NCBI GenBank assembly: GCA_944392135.1
Contig: CALXVQ010000007.1
Span: 1 to 64,000 of the forward strand
Reading direction: 5' to 3'
Source of the DNA: an uncultured Rickettsiales bacterium
GTDB taxonomy: Bacteria > Pseudomonadota > Alphaproteobacteria > Rickettsiales > UBA1997
Length of the DNA stretch: 64,000 nucleotides
How positions within the stretch are numbered: the first letter of the stretch is position 1; each line of letters opens with the position of its first letter. The translations under genes and the position numbers were made by a program. Below the pieces are notes generated by a model. That model saw nothing but the letters and a program-made list of their open reading frames with translations, was not told the DNA's origin and made no database searches. Shown one piece after another: positions 35,398 through 45,451 of this stretch.

Positions 35398-36243
35398 ATG
35401 AAAGATTTATATGATGGTTTAAAAATATTAGATAAACATTATACATCTCAATGTGAATTGTTAGAAAAAAATTGCAATATAAAAGATGAAAATTGGATTA
35501 AAGCAAAATATCAACACTCTATTGATGTTTTTAACATTGCAGAATATTTAATAGAAACAGATGAAGAATTGCAAAAATTAACAGAAGATCAAAAATTATA
35601 TGGTAAATTATCTGCTTTATTACATGATATTGGTAGAGCTTATGAAGTTGGAGAGACAAAGGAAAAAGTAAAACCACATGGTTATTATGGAGCTGATGTT
35701 ATTTTAAAACAAATTGAAACAGAAACTAACCCTTTTATACTTATTCCAGTAAAATATCATGGTGATTTATTAGCAGAAGAAAATGCTAGAAAAGACTTAG
35801 AAAATATGGAAAATTTATCAAATGAAGACAAAGAAATAATTATTAAATTATTGAGACTAGTTATGGATAGCGATAAATTAGCTAATCTTGCTTTATTTAA
35901 AACAGTTGATGAATGGCATTTTAATTTTTTAAATTTAGAGGAAGAGGCTATAATTAGTGATGAATGCTTTAATAGTTTTTGTAATAGAGAATTGGTAAAA
36001 ACAAAAGATAGAAAAACACTTTTAGATAAAATATTATTAATTATATGTTGGGCTTATGATTTAGAATATCAAGCTTCAAAAACTTTATTACTTAAAGAAA
36101 AACATTTAGAAGATTATTTAAAAATATTTAATAAATATATAGAAAAATTTAAATATAATACTGATAAAGAAGATTTAGAAACAACATATATAAGATTGGA
36201 AAAGATAAAAAATCAATTATTACAAGATAACTTAATTTATTGA
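35398..36243 (+). CDS. HD-domain phosphohydrolase, copy 2
   Basis: This is a paralogue of the preceding gene and has the same length. HD ligands are YQHSIDVFN and LLHDIGRAY. Residues of the central segment from about 58 to 150 are identical to copy 1, whereas the N-terminal 57 and C-terminal 130 residues differ markedly. Divergent ends with an identical active-site core suggest different partners or regulation with a shared reaction. It lies 15 bp after copy 1 and 4 bp before yggU, in one likely operon. Confidence 0.85.
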   Translation: MKDLYDGLKILDKHYTSQCELLEKNCNIKDENWIKAKYQHSIDVFNIAEYLIETDEELQKLTEDQKLYGKLSALLHDIGRAYEVGETKEKVKPHGYYGADVILKQIETETNPFILIPVKYHGDLLAEENARKDLENMENLSNEDKEIIIKLLRLVMDSDKLANLALFKTVDEWHFNFLNLEEEAIISDECFNSFCNRELVKTKDRKTLLDKILLIICWAYDLEYQASKTLLLKEKHLEDYLKIFNKYIEKFKYNTDKEDLETTYIRLEKIKNQLLQDNLIY

Positions 36244-36247
36244 TACA

Positions 36248-36511
36248 ATGCAGGATGATAAAGATTTTATATTAAATATTATTAAAAATCAAAAAACTTT
36301 TGATATAAAAGTTATTACAAAGGCTTCTGTTGATAAAATTTATTTAGAAAATAACATTATTAAAGTAAAAATTAGAGAAATACCAGAAAATGGTAAGGCT
36401 AATAAAGCTATAATAGAATTATTTAGTAAAACTTTTAAAATTCCAAAAAAAGATATTAATATTATAAAAGGTTTAAAATCAAGTAATAAAACTATTCAAT
36501 TTTTGTCATAA
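36248..36511 (+). CDS. yggU: DUF167/YggU family protein
   Basis: This 87-residue member of the DUF167 (YggU) family is recognised from IKVITKASVDKI, the conserved ENGKANKAIIELFSK motif and the terminal IIKGLKSSNKTI. The biochemical role of the family is not established. It ends overlapping the 3' end of mreC by 20 bp in a convergent arrangement, with no room for a hairpin terminator. Confidence 0.88.
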   Translation: MQDDKDFILNIIKNQKTFDIKVITKASVDKIYLENNIIKVKIREIPENGKANKAIIELFSKTFKIPKKDINIIKGLKSSNKTIQFLS

Positions 36512-37358
36512 CTATCACATTATATATATTGTTTACATTTTCGTTCATAATTACTTTGATTTTTTTATTATCTTTTTTTATCTTTCCAATTGGTATGCCA
36601 TCGGGTAAAACTTTTGAATCTCCTGATGTGTAAACAATGTCTTCATCTAGTATTTGTGGAGTTTTTGAATTATAATGTGAAATTTCTAAATAATCACGAT
36701 TTGTACCAGATAAAATAAATTTTTCATTTGTTTCAGCAGTTCTAGCTGGAATATTGGAATTTGTATCATTTAATAATAAAACTTTTGAAACATTATTACC
36801 CACATTTATAATTCTACCTATAACATTTCTTGTTATACCTAAAACTAAATCACCTTCTTTTACACCATCATCAGTACCTACATTAATAATGATTGAACTT
36901 AGCATTGGTAGTTTTGGTTCTGTATATATTCTAGAAACTACATACTTATATTTTGTGTTATTATGATCAATATAATTTAAAATTTTTTTTAAATTTTCAT
37001 TTTCTTTTTTTGTTTCTAAACTTTTTAAATATAAATTTTTTAATAATAAATTTTCTTCAACCAATCTTTTATTTCTTAAATTAGCTAATAAAATATTTTT
37101 TACACTTTTATTAAAGTCAAAAGTTAAATTAAATGGAACTTCTGCTATTATATATAATGGCTTAAATAATGCTATAATATTATTTCTCATAAAAGTTTCA
37201 TAACCAGGATTTGAAATACTAAGTCTCATACTTATAATACTAAGTATTATAAGTATGAAAAATGAAACTTTTAAGAAAAGAGTATAAAAATAATATCTTA
37301 CCATTTTTATACTTTCAAGAGATATATTATTTCTTGAACTAGTATACTTTGCATTCAT
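36492..37358 (-). CDS. mreC: Rod shape-determining protein MreC
   Basis: This is a bitopic membrane protein of the elongasome. One N-terminal membrane helix (about residues 27-47) is followed by a coiled coil (around 85-125) and the periplasmic beta domain with PMLSSIIINVGTDDGVKEGD and VIGRIINVGNNVSKVLLL, the MreC fingerprint. Length 288 is normal. It starts 2 bp after the mreB stop, so the two are translated from one mRNA. mreD is not next in line, because yggU is convergent. The start could also be the Met at residue 19, but AAGG precedes the first. Confidence 0.92.
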   Translation of the reverse strand: MNAKYTSSRNNISLESIKMVRYYFYTLFLKVSFFILIILSIISMRLSISNPGYETFMRNNIIALFKPLYIIAEVPFNLTFDFNKSVKNILLANLRNKRLVEENLLLKNLYLKSLETKKENENLKKILNYIDHNNTKYKYVVSRIYTEPKLPMLSSIIINVGTDDGVKEGDLVLGITRNVIGRIINVGNNVSKVLLLNDTNSNIPARTAETNEKFILSGTNRDYLEISHYNSKTPQILDEDIVYTSGDSKVLPDGIPIGKIKKDNKKIKVIMNENVNNIYNVIVMTKIE

Positions 37359-37360
37359 AA

Positions 37361-38431
<1,071 letters not shown>

Positions 38432-38501
38432 TTATTCATAAAGAATAAAATACAATAGATTTTTTTTATTTACAATAATAAAATTAAAAATATTTAATTT
38501 T

Positions 38502-39599
38502 TTAAGAAAAAAATACAAAGATTGTTCCAACTAATATAAAAATAAAATTATTAATCAATATATTGTCTTCATATTTTAAAAATTTTCTATTTATAAATGT
38601 TAATAAAAATAATAAAGTAAAAAATATTAATATGTTTATAATTATATATAGTAAACTAAAAATTGTATATGATTGAATAGTAGTATTTGATAATATTTTT
38701 ATAAGATTATACAACCCATAATTACTATTTAGTAAATTTATAGATAAAATTATTAAAGATAATCCTAATATTACAAAAATTAAAGATATAGATACATTTA
38801 TTTTTATGTTATTGGTAATATCATTAGTTATAAAAAATTTATTGTAATATGTAGTATCAATAAATATAAGTAATGACAATAAGCCCAAAAGAATTACTAT
38901 AAGTGGTATATATGTAGCAAAAGAATATATTTTTATAAAATTAATTAAAATTAAAAGATAAAAAATAGTATAAGATATTATAAAAGTCAAAAATATAAAT
39001 ATTTTTTGTTTATGTTCTTTATGAATATTTATAATTGCAAAAATATATAATATAGATAATATTGTATATATATTAAAACTATCAAAAATACTTAGCTTTG
39101 TTATTATTTTTGTTAATTCTATATTAGAGAATGTATTTATTTCTTGTTTGTTATCTTCCTTATTTTGTGAATTTAATTTTTTTTTTTCGTTAATTGCCTC
39201 AATTAGCAAGGCTTTTTGTGCTTCACCAAAGCCGATAATATATTCATCATTAAATATTAAAATTGGAGTTCCTAAATTATCCTGTGGAATATCCAATCTT
39301 GCAACTTGTTTAAATAAATAATTCAAAGAATATTCATCTTTTAAATTATAAAAAACTGCACTTATATTATCAAATTTATTATCATTTAAAAACTCTTCTG
39401 CTTGCTTACAATGTATACAACCATCTTGTACAAAAACAGATAATTCATTTGTATTTACATCATCAATAGAATCTATTTCTATTTTTATTTTATGACATGA
39501 ATTTAATAGTAAAGAAAATATTACTACTCCACAAAATACTAAAAAATAAAACATTGGTTTATGTTTTACATTATTTATATAATCTTTGATAAATTTCAT
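38502..39599 (-). CDS. Thioredoxin-fold domain fused to polytopic membrane protein
   Basis: It has an N-terminal membrane anchor or lipoprotein-like signal (residues 17-35, ending LLLNSC). A thioredoxin/glutaredoxin-like domain follows with the redox motif CIHC (about 60-63) and the cis-Pro loop GTPILIFND. After a Lys/Asn-rich linker there are about six hydrophobic helices to the C-terminus. The redox domain would face the periplasm. It could relay electrons to or from a membrane partner, or act as a vitamin-K-reductase-like or DsbD-like system, but no cysteine pair in the membrane part supports that. The family is unrecognised. It lies upstream of mreB on the same strand. Confidence 0.65.
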   Translation of the reverse strand: MKFIKDYINNVKHKPMFYFLVFCGVVIFSLLLNSCHKIKIEIDSIDDVNTNELSVFVQDGCIHCKQAEEFLNDNKFDNISAVFYNLKDEYSLNYLFKQVARLDIPQDNLGTPILIFNDEYIIGFGEAQKALLIEAINEKKKLNSQNKEDNKQEINTFSNIELTKIITKLSIFDSFNIYTILSILYIFAIINIHKEHKQKIFIFLTFIISYTIFYLLILINFIKIYSFATYIPLIVILLGLLSLLIFIDTTYYNKFFITNDITNNIKINVSISLIFVILGLSLIILSINLLNSNYGLYNLIKILSNTTIQSYTIFSLLYIIINILIFFTLLFLLTFINRKFLKYEDNILINNFIFILVGTIFVFFS

Positions 39600-39667
39600 A
39601 ATATATTGCTACTTGTTGTTTCTATTTAATAATTTATTAAGATATTTTTAAAAAACAATGTTTTTTA

Positions 39668-39695
39668 TTGACTTATTAATAATTCTTTATAAAAT
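39668..39695 (+). promoter_or_regulatory. Promoter candidate for rplM-rpsI
   Basis: TTGACT (39668-39673) and TAAAAT (39690-39695) lie 16 bp apart. Transcription would begin near 39702, giving a leader of about 100 nt before rplM. Confidence 0.55.
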
Positions 39696-39737
39696 GTTTG
39701 GTATCTTAGATAAAAAAGCTAATTTTATTTGCCAAAC
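39696..39737 (+). promoter_or_regulatory. Hairpin in rplM leader
   Basis: GTTTGGTA (39696-39703) can pair with TGCCAAAC (39730-39737), enclosing a 26-nt A/T-rich loop. It is the most GC-rich feature of the leader and lies about 60 nt before the rplM ATG. It could be part of an L13 autoregulatory leader, but it also overlaps the presumed transcription start, so this is tentative. Confidence 0.3.
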
Positions 39738-39799
39738 CCACTTGAATAAAGTTAGTCAAAATTTATTATTTATTAAATAAAAATTTTATATAAGATACT

Positions 39800-40279
39800 A
39801 TGAGTAAAAATATAATGAAGACTTTCTCAGCTTCTCCAAAAGATGTAGAAAGAAAATGGTATGTAGTTGATGCTACCGATTTAGTTCTTGGTAGAATGGC
39901 AGTTATTGTTGCTGACTATTTAAGAGGTAAACATAAAGCTATATTCACACCTAATCAAGATTGTGGTGATTATGTTGTTGTTATCAATGCTGACAAAGTA
40001 TACATGACGGGAAATAAATATGAATATAAAAAATATATTCATCATACAGATTTTCCTGGTGGCTTAAAAGAAAAAACAGCAAAAGATATAATGACAGGTA
40101 AAAACCCAGAAAAGATTGTTGAACAAGCTATTAAAAAAATGATTACTAGAAATCCATTAGGAAGAAAAGTAGTTAAAAAATTATTTGTATATGCTGGTTC
40201 TGAACATCCACATTCAGCACAAAAACCTGAAATTTTGGATATCAAGAGTATGAATGTTAAAAATAAAAAAAGAAAATAG
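39800..40279 (+). CDS. rplM: 50S ribosomal protein L13
   Basis: The large-subunit protein L13 is recognised by KTFSASPKDVERKWYVVDAT, VLGRMAVIVADYLRGKHK, GDYVVVINADKV and the C-terminal MITRNPLGRKVVKKLFVYAG. Length 159 is close to other alphaproteobacteria. It precedes rpsI by 9 bp, the universal L13-S9 operon. The putative promoter at 39668 serves both genes and a strong terminator follows rpsI. Confidence 0.97.
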   Translation: MSKNIMKTFSASPKDVERKWYVVDATDLVLGRMAVIVADYLRGKHKAIFTPNQDCGDYVVVINADKVYMTGNKYEYKKYIHHTDFPGGLKEKTAKDIMTGKNPEKIVEQAIKKMITRNPLGRKVVKKLFVYAGSEHPHSAQKPEILDIKSMNVKNKKRK

Positions 40280-40288
40280 GTATTAGAT

Positions 40289-40849
40289 ATGGCTAATGTA
40301 AAAAAAGATGAAACTACATCAAAAGTTAAAAAAACTACAAAAACAGTAGAAAGTGATTCTACAAAAGAAAAAGTAGCAAAAAAGACAACTGCTACAAAAA
40401 AAGTAGTTAAAGAAGCTCAACCTAAAACAGAAACAAAAAAAGTTGTAAAAGCAAAAAAAGCTACTAATGCAACTTATGCTACTGGAAAAAGAAAAAATGC
40501 TATTGCAAAAGTATGGTTATCACAAGGAAATGGTACAATTACAATCAATGGCAAACCAGCAGATGAATATTTAAAAAGAGCTATTTTAGGTGTTATTATT
40601 AATCAACCATTCCAAAAGACAGATACAGAAAATAAATTTGATATCAATTGTACTGTTATTGGTGGTGGTTTGAGTGGACAAGCTGGAGCTATTAAACATG
40701 CAATTTCTATTGCTTTACAACTTCTAAATCCTGAACTCAGAGGAGCTTTAAAATCTGCTGGTTTCTTAACCAGAGATTCAAGAGTTGTTGAAAGAAAGAA
40801 AGCAGGTTTAAAGAAAGCTAGAAAAGGTCAAGTTTATCAAAGAAGGTAA
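40289..40849 (+). CDS. rpsI: 30S ribosomal protein S9 with long N-terminal extension
   Basis: The C-terminal 130 residues are a normal S9, from [16 protein letters not shown] through [19 protein letters not shown] to the arginine/lysine tail [12 protein letters not shown] that reaches the decoding site. Before it lies an extension of about 60 residues made almost entirely of Lys, Thr, Val and Glu (for example [15 protein letters not shown]). Some alphaproteobacterial S9 proteins have short extensions, so this may be lineage-specific. It is probably disordered and solvent-exposed. Confidence 0.96.
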   Translation: MANVKKDETTSKVKKTTKTVESDSTKEKVAKKTTATKKVVKEAQPKTETKKVVKAKKATNATYATGKRKNAIAKVWLSQGNGTITINGKPADEYLKRAILGVIINQPFQKTDTENKFDINCTVIGGGLSGQAGAIKHAISIALQLLNPELRGALKSAGFLTRDSRVVERKKAGLKKARKGQVYQRR

Positions 40850-40892
40850 TTTTTATAATTATTTTTTGATAATTACAAAATATTATACTTTT

Positions 40893-40917
40893 AGTCGCTA
40901 TTATAAAAATAGCGACT
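40893..40917 (+). terminator. Terminator after rpsI
   Basis: The stem AGTCGCTATT (40893-40902) pairs perfectly with AATAGCGACT (40908-40917) around a 5-nt loop and is followed by TTTATATTTTT. It is a strong intrinsic terminator. Confidence 0.85.
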
Positions 40918-40919
40918 TT

Positions 40920-41290
40920 TATATTTTTACTATCATAATAACAACAAACTTAAATTATTACATAATATAATCTTTATGTTTATAAATTTTTCATTATTAT
41001 ATTTAGAATAATTAATATTTAGTATTTTTATTTCTGTGTTATTATTATAATCTAAGCATAAGGGAAAGGTAAATAGTTTTGGTAATTTTAATTATAATGC
41101 AATATTAATTGTATAATATTTTAAAATTACAACAAATTGTAAAAATTCCTAATGCTATATTTATTTAATTATAATTACAGTTTACATTAATAACGTAGAT
41201 AATAAAAATTTATAATAATTATTTATTATAAATACTTAATATAAATATTTTGAATAATGAAAATAATAAAAAATAATATTATTAGTAAAA
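40920..41290. other. Gene-free A/T-rich stretch
   Basis: About 370 bp between the rpsI and typA terminators. I see no open frame of note, no tRNA and no clear hairpin. It is nearly pure A/T with one slightly richer patch (AAGCATAAGGGAAAGG near 41056). Confidence 0.5.
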
Positions 41291-41312
41291 ACAGCTACCA
41301 ATTGGTAGCTGT
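41291..41312 (-). terminator. Terminator after typA
   Basis: A perfect 22-bp palindrome, ACAGCTACCA followed by its complement half, lies 18 bp after the typA stop. On the minus strand it runs into TTTTTACTAAT, a good intrinsic terminator. Confidence 0.8.
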
Positions 41313-41329
41313 CAAAATTGTTTTTCTTT

Positions 41330-43150
41330 TTATTCCTCTTCTTTTTGTCCCCTAGAATATTTTTTTCTTTCGATTGCAGAAAGATATTTCTTTCTTAATC
41401 TTAAATTTTTAGGTGTAACCTCTACACATTCGTCGTCTTGAATGTATGTAATCATTTGTTCAAGGGACATTTTGACAGGAGGTGTTAAAACAATGTGTTC
41501 GTCAGAAACAACGGATCTAACATTGGTTAAATTCTTTGTTCTTTGAACATTTACAACTAAATCATTGTCTTTTGCATGCTCGCCAACAATCATACCTTCG
41601 TATGCTTTTTCTTTTGGGCCAACAAATAAAATACCTCTGTCTTGAATACCGAATAAAGCATAAGGTATTGTGTCGCCTTTATCCATACTAATTAAAACAC
41701 CTTTTCTTAAAGAAGGGATTTCACCTTTGTATTCTTGGTAGCTGTCAAAAATTCTATTTAAAATACCAGTTCCCCTTGTATCCGTTAAAAATTCACTTTG
41801 ATAACCGATTAAACCTCTTGAAGGAATAATGAATACAAGCCTTGTTTTTCCAGTTCCAGAAGGTTTCATTTCTTTCATTTCACCTTTTCTTTTGCTGAGT
41901 TTTTCAACAACTGTTCCACTAAATTCATCGTCAACATCAACAACAACTTCTTCATAAGGTTCTAATTTTTTACCATTTTCTTCTTTCATAATAACTCGTG
42001 GTCTACCAACAGTCATTTCAAAGCCTTCTCTTCTCATTGTTTCAATAAGAACACCTAATTGCAATTCTCCTCTTCCACTAACTTGGAAAACTTCGGCACT
42101 ATCTGTATCTTCAACTTTAATTGCAACATTTGTTTCAGCTTCTGCATAAAGTCTATCTCTAATAAGTCTAGATGTAACTTTATCACCTTCTTGTCCTGCT
42201 AATGGGGAAGTGTTAACACCTATTGTAATAGACATTGTAGGTGGGTCAATAGGGGTAGAAGCTATAACTTCTGTATTGTCCAAATCACAAATTGTATCAG
42301 AAACAGTTGCTTTTTGTAAACCGGCAATAGAAACGATATCACCAGCTTCTGCTTCGTCTAAATCAACTTTCTTCAAACCTCTAAAAGCTTGAATTTTTGT
42401 GATTTTTCCTCTTTCTACAACATTACCATTAAGATCTAATGCTTTTACTTGCATATTTGTTTTTACTTTACCAGAATAGATTTTTCCAGTTAAAATTCTT
42501 CCTAAAAATGGATTAGCACTTAATGTTGTAGCAAGCATTTTAAATGTGTTGCCTTCTTCTGTTTTTGGTTCTGGTACATGATTTAAAATTAAATCAAATA
42601 ATGGTTCTAAATTTTCTCCTTTTTTTGAAGGGTCATCAGTACACCAGCCTTCTCTTCCTACTGCATATAGTACAGGGAAATCCAATTGTTGATCGTTTGC
42701 ACCTAAATTGCAAAATAAGTCAAAAATTTCATCTAAAACTTCATCAGGTCTAGCATCTTGTCTATCAATTTTATTAATTAATACTATTGGTCTAATACCT
42801 AATTTTAAAGCTTTTGAAAGCACAAATTTTGTTTGTGGTAATGGACCTTCTGCTGCATCTACTAATAAAACAACACCATCAACCATAGATAAAATTCGTT
42901 CAACTTCTCCACCAAAGTCAGCATGTCCTGGTGTATCAACAATATTTATTCTAGTTCCATTATGTTCAACGGATGTAACTTTTGCTAAAATTGTAATACC
43001 TCTTTCTCTTTCAAGATCTCCACTATCCATAACTCTGTCACTGACAGTTTCATTGTCTCTAAAAGTTCCGCTTTGTTTTAACATTTGATCAACAAGTGTC
43101 GTCTTGCCATGGTCAACATGGGCTATAATTGCTATATTTCTTAATTTCAT
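41330..43150 (-). CDS. typA: Ribosome-associated GTPase TypA/BipA
   Basis: This translational GTPase is involved in ribosome assembly and stress adaptation. The G1 loop is AHVDHGKTTLVDQM, switch region RGITI, G3 DTPGHADFGG and G4 NKIDR. The EF-G-like domains III and V and the TypA-specific C-terminal domain (RGILFVGPKEKAYEGMIVGE, then LTNVRS and PKNLRLRKKYL) are present. Length 606 is normal. It is a single-gene unit with its own terminator, divergent from lgt. Confidence 0.96.
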   Translation of the reverse strand: MKLRNIAIIAHVDHGKTTLVDQMLKQSGTFRDNETVSDRVMDSGDLERERGITILAKVTSVEHNGTRINIVDTPGHADFGGEVERILSMVDGVVLLVDAAEGPLPQTKFVLSKALKLGIRPIVLINKIDRQDARPDEVLDEIFDLFCNLGANDQQLDFPVLYAVGREGWCTDDPSKKGENLEPLFDLILNHVPEPKTEEGNTFKMLATTLSANPFLGRILTGKIYSGKVKTNMQVKALDLNGNVVERGKITKIQAFRGLKKVDLDEAEAGDIVSIAGLQKATVSDTICDLDNTEVIASTPIDPPTMSITIGVNTSPLAGQEGDKVTSRLIRDRLYAEAETNVAIKVEDTDSAEVFQVSGRGELQLGVLIETMRREGFEMTVGRPRVIMKEENGKKLEPYEEVVVDVDDEFSGTVVEKLSKRKGEMKEMKPSGTGKTRLVFIIPSRGLIGYQSEFLTDTRGTGILNRIFDSYQEYKGEIPSLRKGVLISMDKGDTIPYALFGIQDRGILFVGPKEKAYEGMIVGEHAKDNDLVVNVQRTKNLTNVRSVVSDEHIVLTPPVKMSLEQMITYIQDDECVEVTPKNLRLRKKYLSAIERKKYSRGQKEEE

Positions 43151-43315
43151 CTTATTTACTTCTTTATTTTTTAATTGAATAATATTTTTTCATAAATTAA
43201 TATATAAAAAATTTAAAGTAAATATTTTTTTATAATATTTATTATTATATATTTTTTTATTATTGATTTTTTTTATTTATTTTATAATATTAAACATCAT
43301 AATAATTTTTTAAAT

Positions 43316-44116
43316 ATGCAATTACCTTTTATTAATCCAATATTATTAAAATTAGGACCACTTGAAATTAGATGGTATGCATTAGCTTATATATTTGGAA
43401 TTATATTAGCTTGGCTTGTTGTAAAATATTTTAATAAAAAAAATAATATTTTTAATGAAAAAGAAATATCAGATGATTTTTTTACTTATGCTGTTATATC
43501 TATACTTATAGGTGGTAGGTTAGGGTATGTATTATTTTATAACTTTCATTTTTATATAACACATCCCATTGAAATACTTAAAATATGGCATGGTGGCATG
43601 TCATTTCATGGTGGTTTGTTAGGGGTTATTGTGGGTTCTTATTATTTATGTAAAAAACATAGAATAGAATTTTTTGAATTTACTGATTTATTAGCAATTG
43701 CAACACCTATTGGTTTATTTTTTGGAAGAATAGCTAATTTTATTAATCTTGAATTATATGGTAGAATTACAGACTCTAAATTTGGTATTATATTTCCTAA
43801 TGCCGGTGATTTGCCACGACACCCAAGTCAATTATATGAAGCTTTTTTAGAAGGTATTTGTTTATTTTGTATAATATTTTTTATAGCTAAAAAAATATCT
43901 ATTAAAAAATATAAAGGTTTATTAAGTGGTATATTTTTATGTGGTTATGGTTTATCTAGATTTGTTGTTGAATTTTTTAGAGAACCAGATATACAAATTG
44001 GTTATATTTTAAAATATTTTACAATGGGACAGTTACTTTCATTACCTATTATTATATTTGGTTTATTTTTGATTATACAGGCAATAAAAAATACTAATAA
44101 TCTTTTATCAAAATAA
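43316..44116 (+). CDS. lgt: Prolipoprotein diacylglyceryl transferase
   Basis: It transfers diacylglycerol from phosphatidylglycerol to the lipobox cysteine of lipoproteins in the inner membrane. Seven hydrophobic segments are visible. Family motifs are LEIRWYALAYIFGII near the start, GGRLGYVLFYN (66-76), WHGGMSFHGGLLG (91-103) and GRIANFINLELYGR with the essential arginines. RHPSQLYEA is also diagnostic. Length 266 is normal. The lipoprotein-like gene at 13118 would be among its substrates. Confidence 0.95.
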   Translation: MQLPFINPILLKLGPLEIRWYALAYIFGIILAWLVVKYFNKKNNIFNEKEISDDFFTYAVISILIGGRLGYVLFYNFHFYITHPIEILKIWHGGMSFHGGLLGVIVGSYYLCKKHRIEFFEFTDLLAIATPIGLFFGRIANFINLELYGRITDSKFGIIFPNAGDLPRHPSQLYEAFLEGICLFCIIFFIAKKISIKKYKGLLSGIFLCGYGLSRFVVEFFREPDIQIGYILKYFTMGQLLSLPIIIFGLFLIIQAIKNTNNLLSK

Positions 44117-44232
44117 TATTTATTTATATTAATTTAATATTTTTTTATAAAAATAATAATTTATATGTTGCTTTTTATAAAATTGTATATTATAATTTAT
44201 ACGGAGGCAATTATAAAATTATTAATAAAGAA

Positions 44233-44316
44233 ATGGTAAATATTATGGCATGCGGATGTGGATGTGGAACAAAAAAGGGTGAAAAACCAGCAGGTGGATC
44301 AAAGGAAGGAAAATAA
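44233..44316 (+). CDS. CxCxC microprotein
   Basis: A tiny open frame of 27 codons, or 23 if the second ATG (44245) is used, encodes MACGCGCGTKKGEKPAGG and a short GSKEGK-like tail. Three cysteines alternate with glycines at the N-terminus and could bind a metal ion. The gene is flanked by a TATAAT-like box (TATTATAATTTATA, about 44189-44202) and GGAGG (44203-44207, rather far upstream), and is followed 27 bp after its stop by a perfect 13-bp terminator hairpin. It may be a real small protein or a small RNA gene. It does not resemble a family I know. Confidence 0.5.
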   Translation: MVNIMACGCGCGTKKGEKPAGGSKEGK

Positions 44317-44342
44317 TTTTTAAATAATTATTTTTTTGTTCT

Positions 44343-44372
44343 AAAAACCATTACTAATAAGTAATGGTTTTT
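44343..44372 (+). terminator. Terminator after CxCxC microprotein
   Basis: The stem AAAAACCATTACT (44343-44355) pairs with AGTAATGGTTTTT (44360-44372), loop AATA. The 13-bp perfect stem ending in a T-run is a textbook intrinsic terminator, and the only upstream candidate transcripts are lgt and the microprotein. Confidence 0.85.
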
Positions 44373-44476
44373 GTATGTGTTAAGATATTATTGTATGATT
44401 TTATATTTTTTTTCTTGTAATTTAATATTATTAGATTATCATTTTTCTTGTATTGTAATTATTTTTAAAAATAATA

Positions 44477-45436
44477 ATGAAATATATTAAAAATAAAAAT
44501 GCTTTTACTTTAATTGAACTTGCTGTTGTTCTTTTTATTATTAGTGCTTTATTGGTTGCTAGTTTTGAAGTTGGAAAATATTTTTTAATGCAAAATCAAA
44601 TTAAAGCTACAAATGTTAAGTTAAATGCTATACAGAAAGCAATGGAAATATATGTTAGAAGAACAAATCATTTACCTTGTCCTACATATTTAGCTGAAGA
44701 AACTGGTTATAGTATAGAAGATTGTGGGGTTAAAGTAACTGATATGGCAAAAGGATTTCATACGACAAATGATGCTGTTGCTGGTGGTGTTCCTTATAGA
44801 GATTTAAATTTATCTGCTGATATGTCTTATGATGCTTGGGGTGGAAAATTTGTTTATAAAGTTTATAAACCAGCTCTTACGGATCTTAGAAATATAGATA
44901 CTAGAAATATTAGTACAAACAGATATATTGTTGTTTATGAAAATGCTGATAGCTCTTTATTAGATATTAGTGCTACACCATCAGCAGAAGATTTAGTTTC
45001 AATGCAAACAATTTATACATTGTCTTCATTTGGACATAATAAATATGGTGTTTATAATTTTAATTCAAACGAACAAATATCTTATCCAATAGAATCTTTA
45101 ATAGAAAGAAAAAATGGTGTAGATTATCCAGATATTAGCATTTATTATACAGATACTAATCTTGCTGATGATATAGTTAGATATAAAACAATTACACAAA
45201 TGATTAGCGATGCTGAATTAACAGAAATTAGTTGTTGTGTTACAGAAAGTATTATAGAAAGATTAGTTGATTCTCTTGATATCAATACTGAAATTAGTTT
45301 TGGTAGCACAGATTTTGACGAAAATTGTAAGTTTTTATCATACAATGCTGAAATTGATAGTGTAGGTGGGAGTGAAAAATACAGGTTAAAATGTTTTAAA
45401 TATGGTAGACTTGGTATATTAAAAGTTAATAATTAA
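44477..45436 (+). CDS. Type IV pilin-like protein A of tandem trio
   Basis: The short leader MKYIKNKNA is followed by FTLIELAVVLFIISALLVAS, the prepilin helix with Glu at +5. A conserved LNAIQKAMEIYVRRTNHLPC segment follows. The globular part (to 319 residues) contains MSYDAWGGKFVYKVYKPA, DDIVRYKTITQMI, a CC pair and a C-terminal YGRLGILK. It is larger than most major pilins and looks like a minor pilin or pseudopilin. The next gene is a clear paralogue 15 bp downstream, and a third pilin-like gene completes the operon. Confidence 0.85.
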   Translation: MKYIKNKNAFTLIELAVVLFIISALLVASFEVGKYFLMQNQIKATNVKLNAIQKAMEIYVRRTNHLPCPTYLAEETGYSIEDCGVKVTDMAKGFHTTNDAVAGGVPYRDLNLSADMSYDAWGGKFVYKVYKPALTDLRNIDTRNISTNRYIVVYENADSSLLDISATPSAEDLVSMQTIYTLSSFGHNKYGVYNFNSNEQISYPIESLIERKNGVDYPDISIYYTDTNLADDIVRYKTITQMISDAELTEISCCVTESIIERLVDSLDINTEISFGSTDFDENCKFLSYNAEIDSVGGSEKYRLKCFKYGRLGILKVNN

Positions 45437-45451
45437 GATAATTTTTAAAAT

